A stretch of 64,000 nucleotides of DNA from Chalara sp. BL73 (lineage: Eukaryota > Ascomycota > Leotiomycetes > Helotiales): contig CAKJVC010000086.1 in the NCBI GenBank assembly GCA_918026815.1, positions 186,001 to 250,000 on the forward strand, in the 5' to 3' direction. Shown piece by piece: positions 9,930 through 21,843 of this stretch. How positions within the stretch are numbered: position 1 is the first letter of the stretch; each line of letters begins with the position of its first letter. A program made the translations under genes and the position numbers. The notes beneath the pieces were generated by a model. It was not told the DNA's origin, ran no database searches, and saw only the letters and a program-made list of their open reading frames with translations.

Positions 9930-12171
9930 CTACGACAGCGACGGCTCTCCTGCGAGAGCCTTCACACCTATAACCTTCCCGACAGCCGTCTTGACTGCCG
10001 AACGAGCACGCTCGAGAAGAGTGATTGGAATAACAGCGCGTTCCAATTCACAATCATTGACTTGGATCCTTCTTACAGCAGTCCTCCGTGATGGATCAGA
10101 GGCTTCAAGCCACCCAATAATGTCATCAATGTCGCGAACCACCCACGGATGACGTTTAACATCCCACAGTTTTATGCGCTTCGCAGGATCCTTAATCAGC
10201 ATCCTACGAAGCAGATCGTATAACTCCTCGTCAATATCCTCGAACGCGAGTTCTCCTTCCTCTCTATAGGAACCAGTCGATAGGCCCGTGCCTGTATTGA
10301 GCGGCAAGTGTGAAGCTGAGCATGATGGGTCAACAGGCTTCAGGCGTCGTCTAGGAATATAAATATCTTCGTTTGCAATTGCCCGGAATAGTCGGTATTC
10401 ATCTTCCGCCATGAATGGGATACGAGCGTAGATGAGGCAGTAGAGGGTGACACCTAAAGACCAGACATCGATTTGCTCTGTAACTTCCGGTTGCTTGACA
10501 TCAAGGCCCGTATAGCAAAGCCCAGGGGCGAAGAAGGCCGGTGTGCCTACAGTCTTGGCGAGTTCCAGGTCGTCATCAAAATCTATGGCATCCGCTTCAG
10601 AGATGTTTCCTTCCGTCTCCCCTTCTTGGACGTGTCTGCCAAAGTACGAGACCCCGAAATCAGCAATCTTCACACGATGATCCTTAGTCTGCAGCAGATT
10701 GGCAGGCTTGATATCTCGGTGGATAATCCCTTCGTAATGCAGGTACTCTAGTCCCAGCACGGTGTCTCTAAATGCTGATCTTGCCAGGTCGATTGTAAAG
10801 CAGGGAACGTAGGAAAATTCATCTTCGAAGGCGTAATGCTGCGTCACATCATCAACAGACGGCTTGTATGACATTATACCATTGGTCAAACTCGGCGACC
10901 GTCCTCGAAATTGGGTATCTTCGAGATAGATGCCACATGTCGTTTGGTCAGGGGCGTAAGACGAACCGTGGTTCGACGAAATGGATTGTGATAGGCTAAT
11001 TACCTCATCGTTGTTGTCGCTATCGAGCGGAGGAATGTCGGCCGGCGTCGGAAGTGGCGTATTGGCACGAGAGCCCGTCCGTGAGGGTGCTTGCGATGTT
11101 GCTCTTAAATGAACCTGAGAGCTAGGATCGGACTGGATTATCGACCTATAGGGCCGAAGCAGGTTCTGCATGGGATCATACGTCGTTTTTCGTGGCAGTG
11201 ATGCCATTCCAGTTTCCTCCTCGTCAACAACGTGGTCCGGGCTCAAATAATCAACATGTCCGTGTGCTAGTTGCTGTTGAGAGACCGTTGCTCGTTGAGC
11301 TTCCTTCCGCTGGTGACGCCGCTGGAGCGTCTTGAAAAGTTTCTCGTCATCTCCCGCACCCTTCTCTCCTCTAATATCCCTCTCAATTCGTCGCCTCTCG
11401 TAAAGGCATATCTGCGGGTCCCCCTCCTTGCGCCATACTACCTCTCCTAGCTCGGCATGTTCCAGAACCAGATATATCTTCTTCAACTCCGGGTCGTCGA
11501 TGATCTCAAGCAGGCCGACGACATTAGGATGACGTATTTTCTTGAGGATAGCAATCTCTTTCTTGGTCTTCTCCTCTGGTGAGATGGTAACCCTTCCAAG
11601 TCGACGCTTCTTGGAGAAGCGTGGTATGATTTTGATCGCAACATAGTAGTCCTCCCTCTCAAGACTCCGTGCGAGTTTGACCTTACTATAGGTGCCTCTG
11701 CCTATCTCGTCGACGATCTCGTATTGATTTATCAGCTTCCGTCCAGTATTGGAGTCCTGCTCGACTTTGGCTTTGTGGGTCCTGGTTTGCAAATGTCAGC
11801 ATTGACAATGCCTCCATGACGTAGAGAATCATTTCGAGTTGCAGAGTCTCAATTACGAATACACATGAAGCCAGAAGTGAATTGTGGTGGTATGAAGCTG
11901 TCAAGCTAGTATGGAGGCTTCTGTTCCTGCAAACTGACTGTAGGTCGTATTTGGTGGGATGGTCAAAGATCGCGCAACGAATAAAGGGACGATTTGCTCA
12001 CTCTTGAACTGTGTGCATCCGTAGAGGATGCAGGAGGGGGTTTGAATGAGAGACGCTATCGGGTAGAGGCAGCGGTTGTTGATGCTGGGAGGCTGTCGTT
12101 GGACTGAGAGGGTCAGGGCTATATGACGGCGTGCCGGTAGCTGTCTTCGTAGATGTTAGTTGAGGATCCAT
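9930..12171 (-). CDS. cmkC: CaMKK / Ssp1-type protein kinase (upstream kinase of SNF1/AMPK and CaMK)
   Basis: Exon 1 is 12002-12171 (start ATG 12169-12171). The intron is 11782-12001 (GTGAGC donor, CTGAC branch, CCAG acceptor) and exon 2 is 9930-11781, giving 673 residues. Kinase motifs in order are GRGTYSKV near residue 84, the VAIK lysine near 107, HRD at 411-413, DFG at 431-433 and TVGTPAFFAPG at 467-477 (APG in place of APE). A 220-residue low-complexity insert, starting after the ERRRIER segment, splits the N- and C-lobes. This insert and the THKAxVE..GRKLINQYEI entry match fungal calcium/calmodulin-dependent kinase kinases (Aspergillus CmkC, fission yeast Ssp1, yeast Sak1/Tos3 class). 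They phosphorylate the activation loop of SNF1 and CaMK in the cytosol. The gene is intact. Confidence 0.88.
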
Positions 12172-12831
12172 TATTGAAGTGCAGCAGTGCGACCATTGAC
12201 ATATTTGATACGCCAGCTAATAGAGCTGGGGCCCTCAGCAAGATAATGTTGGAAAGACGAAGATGATGGCTGAGAGTGGGAGTTGTGCCAGTTGAGTGTG
12301 AATGTACGTTCTTGGCGTCGTTTGGATCATTGTTGGTGGCGCCAGACAAGGAACGCGATGGGTGGCTGAAGCCTGACGTGCGCCTTCCTTGATACAACTT
12401 AGCTCCAGCTGGTGACTCAAAGTGTGGTCCAAGTAGTGGCAGGTTACGTGCTAACTACATCAATTGTCTACGTCATAAATCACGGTTATACCAGCTTATC
12501 TTCTTAGACCTTTCAGCTTTATTTTCATTCTCTTTCCTCCTTCTAACATCGCAGCCTCACAAAACGTTAACTCCAGAGCTTATTATTACGTATCCTTATC
12601 ACAGCAGGTGCGAGGAGCCTGCTCAGATGTGCTTCGACCTCATCTCCATAATCGTGTCAGAAACGAGCGGCCTGTGGAATTGCAGTTTGGTTGTGTATCT
12701 CGGCCACCAGGATTATAGAAGCTCGAGCAACGCCGACTAAAAAATTCGCGATTGAGGGAGGCGTTCGTCAGCCTGTGGAATCTCTGCAGCTTAGTTTAGC
12801 TCTTTCGAATCGAAGATCAATCAACCCCGCA

Positions 12832-13451
12832 ATGTTCCGCTTCGTAAGTATCAAGTTCTCTTTGCAATCACACGGTATTATCGCTAAGCTGTGGTCACGG
12901 CTGAATAGTATAAACCTCACAACGTAATCACACTCTTTCACAAAGCAAGCTCGCCAGCATCCTTGCGGGTGTATACTCTCCTCAAGCAAGCTTCTGCGAC
13001 TGCGAGCGAATATGCTACTGAGGATCAAGCCAGTGACCACTCGCATCAGACTCTTCCGCGCCAAGAGGAGTTCGAGCTCAATATCACCGAAAATCCACCA
13101 ACCCCAGAACAGCTTAAGAGCATCCTCGAGTATATTGGAACGCAGAAAGCGAGTACTATTGTAAAGGGTGCAAAGAATAAAGCAGACGCGATGAAGAAAC
13201 TCCAGGAAAATGCAGAGAACTTTCAGGAGCCCGTTGTACGTTACTTCCACTACCCCGCAGTCTCTTCAAGCTCTATCGAATTGAGTTTCTGACTAATTAT
13301 ACAGACGGTGGACTGGAAGAACGGAAAGGCAGTGGTTGGAGATGATATATCCGAGATCTTGAAGATGGTAGAAAAGACGAACATGGCCGACTTAAATATC
13401 TCGACGTTGCCAACAGGAAATGTTGGTGTGTCCATGAGGGGAGGTTCCTAA
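12832..13451 (+). CDS. Fmp46-like (DUF1687) thioredoxin-fold protein, probably mitochondrial
   Basis: Three exons, 12832-12843, 12909-13235 and 13305-13451, join in phase across introns with GTAAGT and GTACGT donors and TAG and CAG acceptors, giving 161 residues. The first exon codes only four residues. The sequence VITLFHKASSPASLRVYTLLKQAS, shown here over 12927-12998, opens a thioredoxin-like fold. A helix-rich PPTPEQLKSILEYIG segment and VDWKNGKAVVGDD follow near the end. From memory these mark the fungal DUF1687/Fmp46 family, putative redox proteins found in mitochondrial proteomes. The C-terminal 25 residues look non-conserved. Confidence 0.75.
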
Positions 13452-15303
13452 GGTAGTATTCACCTCGAGCTTTATAATATGCGGTTTCCGAGCTGTTGAG
13501 ACAGAAACCACGTCATATTTATTGGCTAACTATTATTTACAGCGGCTACTTCCCCAAGAGAATGTTTCCTGTCCAACCGTGCCTCAGTCGTTCCATTTAC
13601 TTCCAGTTTCGAATCGTAAAGTCGACATCTGAGAACGTTAGAGCCATGGGAGATTGCAGGAAAGTTGTTAAACTCACGCTTCGGAGCAGAAGAGTTGGCT
13701 GGCGTCAGAAGCGGCAATTTGCTTTTCACAAGTCGCACTTCTGAATCATTAGATGTGCCAAGCGAGGTGCGAAATTACTCTCAACTTACCAGAATGACGG
13801 GAAACTAAGGCTCATTTCATCACCTAAATCCTCCCCTTTCTGTATCAAACCACCTTCGCTCCTCTCTCGCCTCTATACCATCCGAGACGTTGAGGTCATC
13901 TTCGTGCTCAGTTTACTCGATCTTGAACTCCCGCTTCTGTTCGGATATTCTGGTCAAAAAGGAAAGCCGTCTTTCATGGAGTCGAGGGAGTGAAGCGCGA
14001 GGCTCCATGGGAGTAGAATTTTGATTTTGCCGCGCCGTCCCACGTGTGGCCATCATGTGATATCCAATGACATAGGGGTAAGACGTATGTGGCTGGCACT
14101 CTGGCAAGTGAGGGTTCCATTAACATTCTGAAAATTAACCCATGCTAGTGCGCAATTTTCACTGTGCGGTTTCCGGGACTGAGATTTCCGATGGGATGAT
14201 TCTGACGAGTCGGGATCGCCCCGAAGAAAAATTCCCTGGAGTGGAATTCATTTGCTTGGGTCGCTGGGAATAGGTGATTGATTTCCTATTGGTCGATAAA
14301 ATATGTACAGCCATACTCCACCATTTCAGCCACCTGTGACCTATATTGCGGCAACTCCCTGCCTTCATCTTGTCCAATAGTAGTAAGGGTAAATGTCGTA
14401 TTACCTCGAAGTATCTGCATGCGAAATGTTTATGAAGCAGGGTGGGCCCTTTAATACAGAAGAGCGTCGAGGCTGTAGGGAAGCGCAGGTTGTGAAATGA
14501 AATGGAGACGGGGAAGAACCGCAGATGCAAATTAATCGAGTAACCAAATGCATTTAGGCGTACATCGTGTCAGGTCTCACAAAATGCTAATGACGTAGCG
14601 ACAGGGACAACCGTGACGTCAGGTCTCCTGCCGTGCACTACCCCGCCAACCTCGGTCCCGTTAAGTATTATTCGCGGAGGCGTGCCACTTCAACTCTTTC
14701 GTCATACCAGACAGGGGTCAAGCTGTATCCCATGATTTTATCCCCTCCATTGACCTCTCTGTCTCAAAATATTTCATTCGATTAACGCAACACGCACATT
14801 CTAACTGCCAAAAAAAAGCCACTTCTGCTTTTCTCGCATCCACCGAACCGTTAAACGCAAAGTAGCACTTGTGTTCCTTGCCGACTATCTGCCATAGCAA
14901 CCTCGAAGACCATTCGCTAAGAGGTGCCATTCATGCTGAATTTGTCTCACTCTATGTGATCAGGCAAATTGCCCAGCAGGAGCTGGACGACCAATTGTAC
15001 AACAGCAAAACATAATCTCAACTTCCAACTAAACAATCGAGAAGCGACACTTTATTCCAAGAGAAAACACTTTAGTTGCTTCGTCTCAGAGCAATCTTAG
15101 CAGCAATTGTATTTCACGGTTCTTTGTGAGAAAGAAAGAACGGATGCTAACTTTCTGTTGTTAGGTGTTGGGTCTTAAATGTCTTCCAAGCTTGTCTGTC
15201 GCCAGCACTTGGATAAATGAGAGCTCAAACATCGAAAATATACTCTTCCTATTATCCACCTACAACATAATTGCGCAATGCATAACACGCAAAGACCCAC
15301 ATA
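13452..15303. other. Long intergenic region upstream of the bZIP gene
   Basis: 1.85 kb without a convincing gene. Small open frames on both strands show no family signature. It contains a perfect CRE, TGACGTCA, at 14614-14621 and a half-match TGACGTAG at 14591-14598. An intron-like TGCTAAC...GTTAG sequence near 15146-15165 suggests a spliced 5' leader for the bZIP gene. Confidence 0.4.
14614..14621. promoter_or_regulatory. CRE palindrome (ATF/CREB bZIP site)
   Basis: The perfect octamer TGACGTCA is the established binding site of ATF/CREB-type bZIP dimers. It lies about 690 bases upstream of a bZIP gene of that type, so autoregulation is possible. That is an inference from position only. Confidence 0.4.
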
Positions 15304-16416
15304 ATGGAATACCAGCCTGCAATAAACATAGAGTTAGACTTTCTTAGCTTCGGTGACGACGCAAGTATGGACGCTGATGCAGGAACTCTCTCTGACATGG
15401 CATCGCTTAACGAACAGACCACAACCTTCCAGGATCCGAATGCCGCCCTGAGCAACATGTTCAAGACTGGTCGGACACCATTAGGCTTTACAGATGAAAT
15501 TCCAAACACAATGCCACGATATAACTCATGGGACGACCTAGGATCCCTGAAGGAGCCACATGGCTACTTGCCAGAGATCTCACAGCCAGAAGACCAAACA
15601 GCCATTGCTCCTAGTATTGTTGAGCCTTCGGGAATTATCGACCAGTTTACACCGCCAACGGTCGCTGAAGCATCAGAATTGTTGGCGATGCCAAAGAGAG
15701 GCCGGCCACGGAAAAGCATGGCCAAGAAACAGCTTTCCCCGCAACAGGAGCATGAAAAGCGCCAGAAATTTTTGGAGCGTAATCGTCAGGCTGCTATCAA
15801 GTGTCGAGAGCGGAGGAAAAACTGGATTTCCAAGCTGAACGAAAAAGTGAAACAAGAGCAAGCACAGAATGCGAAGCTAAAGGCAGAATATGATATTCTT
15901 AGCCAGAAAGCACACACACTCTTACACATACTCCACCAACATGCCGAAAGTGGGTGCGACAAGAACGAACTTCAAGCTTTTTTGAGGTCAGAATCGATTC
16001 TAGGTCTAGCTAACTTGAAAGTCTCAGGACAATTGGTGCGTAGGTTTTCTGACGCTTCAAAGTCGAGCGGGGACCATAAGTCGGTCCAGAACTCACTAAC
16101 CACGACCCATAAGCTAGGCGAGATGTCGCGCCAGAATTCACAGTGTAGCGACGCAAAAGACTCAACGATTACCAATATAGGATTACCAGTCTGGCGAACT
16201 GGGGAAGTTGCCAATGAAGGATTTGTGGATGATGGTAATATGGTAATAATGATGCCCAACCCTCGAGTAGGGCGCACACAAGCCAGGACGGTAAACAAAG
16301 GTCAAACCTTTGAGCCATTTGTCTGTCCTCGGGTATCGCAAATTGCTCCTACTGGTGGCGTTGAACTATCAATGTACTTTCGTAGCACCTGCTTTGATAT
16401 GGCAATACCCTGCTAG
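15304..16416 (+). CDS. ATF/CREB-like bZIP transcription factor with an AT-hook
   Basis: A 370-residue open frame. An acidic N-terminus (D/E-rich, residues 10-45) may activate transcription. KRGRPRKS at 131-138 is an AT-hook-like minor-groove motif. The basic region at about 152-174 contains ERNRQAAIKCRERRK, the N..AA..C signature of Atf1-type factors, followed by a zipper with heptad hydrophobics to about 210. The overall pattern fits stress-type ATF/CREB factors, but the OSM and HRA domains of AtfA are not seen, so no symbol is given. The last 40 residues are unlike the family, and an unrecognised 3' intron could change the C-terminus. Confidence 0.82.
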   Translation: MEYQPAINIELDFLSFGDDASMDADAGTLSDMASLNEQTTTFQDPNAALSNMFKTGRTPLGFTDEIPNTMPRYNSWDDLGSLKEPHGYLPEISQPEDQTAIAPSIVEPSGIIDQFTPPTVAEASELLAMPKRGRPRKSMAKKQLSPQQEHEKRQKFLERNRQAAIKCRERRKNWISKLNEKVKQEQAQNAKLKAEYDILSQKAHTLLHILHQHAESGCDKNELQAFLRSESILGLANLKVSGQLVRRFSDASKSSGDHKSVQNSLTTTHKLGEMSRQNSQCSDAKDSTITNIGLPVWRTGEVANEGFVDDGNMVIMMPNPRVGRTQARTVNKGQTFEPFVCPRVSQIAPTGGVELSMYFRSTCFDMAIPC

Positions 16417-17210
16417 GTGCGAGATTCTTGATTTGACATGGCGTTTGCGGTTCCATACGATACTCTGCCTGAAGGAGGGTAGAGAGACGGTGGGTGCAAG
16501 ACATGTTCTAGTTGATTGGGAAAGCGGAACATATGAAGGCGACTGCATTATTAGTAGTATTGATGAATGGTGGGAGAGATCCGAGATAGTATCACTGGAA
16601 CTCCAGCTTGGGGAACTCTAGTACTTAAAATTTTCTACAGCTAAGATCGTTTCTAAAAGAGGTTGAATGCCGCTCGCAAAAATTGGATACCCTTTTTTGA
16701 CGCGTAATTGAGGCGTATAGCTCACCGCAGCGTAATCTAGATTCCCTCTTGGTCCTGTTCAAGGGTTTCTTTCGTTGATGTGGTGGTAGATCGAGGATTC
16801 AGTTAGCCAAGCTAGGCGGAGGCGGACGTATGCCCCTGCCTCAGCTGACTTTTATGTACTTTCTGGACTGAAATTTAGCCAATGAAATGAAATAAAAATA
16901 TGATCAAGAAAGAGGGATGGGTTTGTTGCATGTCGTGCCGGACTAAATGCCCGGGCCCTCGACGAGAGCTACTGACGCTGGACTGTCGCTTATCGAAAGC
17001 TACACAAGTTTTGTGGAGCGGATGTTGTATCCGGGTGGGAGGGGACAACTCGATCCACAGTCTGCAGTTGTGATCTGAAAAAAGTGCCCTGAGACGAAGC
17101 ATAAGGGTTTTTAACTTTCGCACTAGCTGACGGGTTTGGGTAGCGAGATGTGCTGGAGACTGGAGTAGCAAGCCTCGACGCAAATAGCTTAGTTTTTGCC
17201 ACTTCACAAC
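16417..17210. other. Intergenic region, nothing recognised
   Basis: About 0.8 kb between the bZIP gene and the next candidate. Overlapping short open frames on both strands lack codon bias, motifs and splice support. It presumably holds the bZIP 3' end and a promoter. Confidence 0.4.
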
Positions 17211-17741
17211 ATGATTACCCGACTATCTCTGAAGAGCATATACGGCGGCAAATCTCCAAAGCAAAGTCCCACCTCGAATACGGCATTCAGCCAAGGCACG
17301 CGCTTCTCCGCACTTTCGCCATCCGAACATCTGAGCCAGGAAAGTGCCTCTTCCCCCGCTCTCCCCTAAATGAGTAGGAGGTCCCCCTCCGTGAATGTAG
17401 GAAAGGGTTCCACTTCACACGAGCTTGCCCTCAGCCTAGCTTTACTGCTCATACAAGAACCTTACGTAAATAAACAATACTCCCGTCGCCTCACCAGGAG
17501 ACATCCCACCTACGAGTGCTTCTCCCCCGCCGATTCCTGGGAAAAGAATGCCATCGGCCTTTGGCTCAGGTATAGCTGGTAAGGTGAATCGAATGAATAT
17601 GGCGACCGTCTTGAGACAGATATATGATAATAATGACATTTTATGATCTTGTTGCTTACGAAATTGAGACTGCAAGGAGGTGAAGGGGGAGCATACCACT
17701 TTTATACTGATCCTTTTGTAACTAAGTACCCGATCAATTAG
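17211..17741 (+). CDS. Probable small three-exon gene of unknown function, about 92 aa
   Basis: Suggested exons are 17211-17343, 17498-17578 and 17677-17741. They total 279 bases and join in phase. The last intron (17579-17676) is convincing, with a GGTAAGG donor, a TTGCTTACG branch and a GCAAG acceptor. The first uses a weak GTGCCT donor and is uncertain. The product is Ser/Pro-rich (N-terminal SPKQSPTSNTAFSQGTRFS, middle PPTSASPPPIPGKRMPSAFG) and ends in a Gly/aromatic tail GGAYHFYTDPFVTKYPIN. No signal peptide or known domain was seen. Serine/proline bias and correct phasing make it more than chance, but the model is not proven. Confidence 0.4.
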
Positions 17742-19591
17742 GTGTAAAATAAAACAATGGTAGGGCCTCCTCCTTCAGCGAAATATCCTTAGAAAGTTAC
17801 GGAGCTGGTGTCACAGGCGTGACAAAAGCGGGGTCCGGTTGCCGTACGGATAAGGCCTCGGCAGTCGCTAGTCGGCATTTTACCACAACCCGTGCCGGGC
17901 CTGAATTTTGATACATGACCAAACGCAATGTGAGCTTATAATCGCCTCTCTGCGGTTTCAAAAATGAAGGAGATTGAAATAGAATATGTCGCCTAAGGCG
18001 GGGAAAAGGGCTACAAATGGGGACTTATCCCTTGAAGTTGGCAGCACTGGAAGATGATAGCACGTGAAAGATAGCAGCATATTACGCTTTGATTTGTCTA
18101 CCTGAAGATACAGCATTGACATATTGTGATCCTGAATGGTGAGTCAATAATACTATAACTTAGGACCTGGGAATATAGGTTTCAAATAACGGGCGTGTCC
18201 GTCTACCACGTCTGGAAGGATATCTGGCTAGTTGGATTAAATATTTCGTCATCCGTGGTGGGCCTTGTCCGTCCGCACTTAAGAGGTCTGTAGCGCTATT
18301 CGATGTTGGCATAGATGTTAGTATGGAGATTCGCTATGTCCTCGAACAATTTATAGTGCGGAAGCAAGGCAATTTCCGTAAACACAGCTGAGATTTATGG
18401 AAATCGTCCTATCATCATACGGGTGGTATGAAGGCAACGTGGTGGTTACTTGAGCGGGCCAGTGGTTGAAATGGCCCGTAGTTATATTATCATCGCCAGG
18501 GAACAATAATATGCTTCATGTAGCTGACATGATTTACATCTTGCGGATCGGGCCGCAAATGGTGTGGCTTTTTTAACTCGGGATATTCTAGCGCGTGACT
18601 ACTATACCTCCACTGCCTTACGACAAAGTGTGATTATGCTTTACGTGTTTGGGAATAGCCGCCTTTATAGTCAGACAAGATAAAATGCATCTTATTGTAC
18701 ATCTCAGGCGACTGCCGTTTGTGGAGAGGCTGGATGCTGTTTCTAGACGAGATTGAATACTGCATGTGGAGAAGTCATATGCCGTTTCTGGATAAGGTCA
18801 AAAGCCGTGTGTAGTTAATGCGAAAATGCCGTTTGTGGAGACCGTCACATTGTCTAGACAGACGTGAAGGTCACATTTCGAAGTGGGCCATACAGCTGGA
18901 AGAGGATCAGCTCTATGTTGACACGTTGGTCCCGTTCTAGCGCTTCGCACCACTTTTCCGCAGTCTCTCACATTGGTAGCTGATATATATGGGCTTGGTT
19001 TCCGACAGTTCCAACCGGAGTGGCTCTCTGCATCGATTTGAAAATGAAACTGATGAGTTGACACAGTGCTGACTCCGCGTGCATGGATACCAAGCCCCGT
19101 AGGAATCTCGATGGACTGCTCTATAGAGCTTCAAAGAGATAACATACCGAAACAAACCTACACTTGACTGAATCACCGCCTTAAGGATGCGTCAACCCGA
19201 GCACAAAACAACCCACGATTCGCTCTTGAAGGCGTGACTCACTCGTCGAGCGTTGAAGGAACTTATTTGTAGCCTTACATTCAGTCACATATTATATCAC
19301 TCGAATCATAGCGTTTGCAACTAGTCGTCCCAATGATATACAGTGCGAACATCTCACAGCAATGGTGCTACAGCGAGTAGGCCCAGGTCGCGACAAGAAA
19401 TAGCAAGGAGACCTAGATTGCAAGCATAACAATTGGTGCTTGCTTTCCTTTGATCAGGGACGCAAGTTATGAATACTTTGCGCAGCAAAATTCCCCTGAA
19501 ACGTCCTGGCTAGGTTGAGCGAAATCCTTATCACCAGCTGTAGAGCCCTTGCGATGACAAAAAATACAGCAAAGATCCAATGGCAGGCATG
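17742..19591. other. Gene-poor intergenic region with degenerate repeats
   Basis: No gene was recognised in 1.85 kb. Three imperfect copies of a GCCGTTTSTGGA motif occur near 18714, 18781 and 18828, which may be traces of an old repeat. Short open frames here show no motif. Confidence 0.35.
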
Positions 19592-20340
19592 CTACTTGTT
19601 ATCAACTGACGGAGATGTTTCCAGCTTCATGCATGACCTCTGAACTGAATCGTAGACGAACCCATGCACTCTCATGCCTCTCTTGTGGACTGCTTTCATC
19701 ACACTCGGCTGCTGCATAATCCAATGAACCTCTGCAAGGACATTCAGCTCCACTAACTGTCGGTCACACTCTTCTAAACTCGTGCCTTGTCCGAGTCTGT
19801 CTTTGCTCGCTGCCCGGAGTTCGTTCCAATTACTATTGATAATAGTCAAAAAATTGCTTCTAGGGAAGGCGCGCCGCCATGCATCTTAACGCTGCAGGAT
19901 CACTACTTACGAGAGCCAGGCCCCCAAGGAATTGATGTCCGAACTAGTGCTGATCAAGTCGCAGCCATAATGTCCACATATGATTATGTATCTGACCTGC
20001 GAAATATGTTAGCCAAATGTTTCTAATTGAAGACAATATTTCAAGATACCTGAAGAACCTCAACACAGAGCTCAATTGCGCTGAGACAGCTAGTGTCTCC
20101 GGCGGACAGTTGGTTCCCTATATTTCTATGCACGAACAACTCTTGACGTGGGATGTTGAGCGCATCTGTCTCAATGGTCTGGCTGTCTGAGCAACCAACC
20201 CATAGAATCTGCTGTTCTGGTTCCGAGAGCGAAGATATTAACTCTAATGGTACAGGAGCAATGGTGTAAACAACATTTGCGAGAAAACCTTTCATGTTTA
20301 AAGGGGGCGGATGAGAAGTGCATATTTGTTGGGTGGACAT
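19592..20340 (-). CDS. Beta-class carbonic anhydrase, about 205 aa
   Basis: Three exons, 20050-20340, 19911-19996 and 19592-19832, join in phase across introns of 53 and 78 bases. The zinc ligands of the beta class are present: Cys50 (WVGCSDS), then His106 and Cys109 in CGHYGC. The ELFVHRNIGN segment, a C-terminal WNELRAAS helix, LVELNVLAEV and VHGFVYD all match the family. These enzymes interconvert CO2 and bicarbonate and supply bicarbonate for carboxylases. The catalytic dyad Asp52 is kept, but the partner arginine of the CxDxR motif is Gln54 (CSDSQ). That may lower activity or lock an inactive form. The N-terminus is short, with no clear targeting peptide. Confidence 0.88.
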
Positions 20341-21564
20341 CTTTCATTTCAGGTAATCGAAGGTGAAGGCAGAGCGTAGTGAAGATGCCCTGGTAAGGGC
20401 AAAGCTGAAACGCGTGCGGCTTGATATCCCCGAAGTGGCTTGCTCGTGTTGTCAGACTAGATATCACACCACTTTGAAAGAGATCAGCAGAAGTGTTTCA
20501 AACCCCCAATACGAAGCGAAGCTATGTTCGAGCATTAAACTAGGGTTGATTTGCAAAGGAATATATTCGCAAAGTAGCAGGGGTTACCCTCCTCCGGCCG
20601 TGCGCCATTACACCAAACCTCTACTCTTTCAAACTGAATAACTCGCCGTCACCTGAGCTCCCTGAATCCATGTCTCAATCACATGACCACCAATCCCAAG
20701 ATGGCGAGGCAAGGCTTTAATCGTACATTATCCTTGCGATCCGTTGAACTTCTTTCGTTGCCTGGACGCCTTCGGATTGAACTCTTTCAACTTGATAGTA
20801 ATTGTCATGATACTCTTTTGAGATATTTGAAGTCCCGTTGCTTGATTATTCAGGTGCTCGATGAAACCATGAATTGAGAGACGTGGTCACAGAATTGTGG
20901 GTGTCTCAAAAGGCTGTAGAGAATCCTTCCCCAAGTCCCTATTCGCTCCATAGATAGATATCAATATTGCCTCTAACCTCAAAACCAGTAATAAGTCCGA
21001 AAGATATATTGTTGAAAACTCAAACCCCAACATCTCGCTTCCCATTAAATAGTCAGCGCATATCTTATAGCATATCGTCATCACCGGTCATCACTCTTCT
21101 CTGCTTCCAGCAGTTTAACACCAACCTCAAGGTCCACGCCAATAATTCCCAATCTCCTCTGCAAACAAAGCCCGACCTCTAACTCGTTACCCTCTCCGGA
21201 GCACCCCAGGAAGCCCCTACCGGAACTCAAGAGCCTGTGGAAGTGATAACTCTTACAGTCTTACATGTCGAACTTCTGGAATAAAGGGACTCAGGGAATA
21301 CAGGTGCAATTCTGGTAGAGCAAAGCCGTTCGGCTACCAGGGACTCACTCAAGGTAAATGTATTGACTCTGCTACAGCGCTCATCTTTTTCTGAGGTTAT
21401 ACAACAGCCTCAGTGGCAGAGATCTGACGGCAATATTGACGTCGAATTACCCGCAACCGGTTTACTCTCATCAAACTATAAGAGTAAGTTGACAGAAGAA
21501 GGACGAGCCTACCGAGACCGAGCTAATGTCTGTGAAGATATCTCCATGGCTCCGGGACACTCAC
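20341..21564. other. Intergenic region, nothing recognised
   Basis: About 1.2 kb upstream of the carbonic anhydrase start. Open frames at 20363-20641, 20683-20877 and 21363-21704 have no motif or splice support. It presumably includes the carbonic anhydrase promoter. Confidence 0.4.
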
Positions 21565-21750
21565 CAAGTGATCGTCGTAACACGCTTCTGCCGGAGTCGT
21601 CCTACATCGAGATTGGCCGATGCGGCAAGGTAGTATTCAGGTGGGTGTCGTACTTCGTCATCGAAGAGATCATCGTCGTCAGTATCACTGTCAACCTCCT
21701 CTAGAGGGCTCTTAGGCAAAATTCGTGAAGCGCGATCTAAGATCTGGAGG
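21565..21750 (-). pseudogene. Fragment of a FluG-domain (DUF3435, Crypton-related) gene
   Basis: About 60 codons end at a GTGAGT donor (21563-21564). They contain an acidic block EEVDSDTDDDDLFDDE, then PPEYYLAASANLDVGRLRQKRY. From memory this acid-rich lead followed by PEYY...LRQKRY opens the large fungal FluG/DUF3435 family, which is related to Crypton tyrosine recombinases. The rest of such a protein (several hundred residues with the recombinase domain) is not found downstream, so this is a remnant. The assignment rests on pattern memory and is moderate. Confidence 0.45.
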
Positions 21751-21843
21751 ATTCATTACCAAACACGTGCACCAAACACCTTCCGTTGGAACCATTGAGA
21801 TACCCGGAATGGTCGTGAGGTTCAACTCGACTCCCACCTGCAA

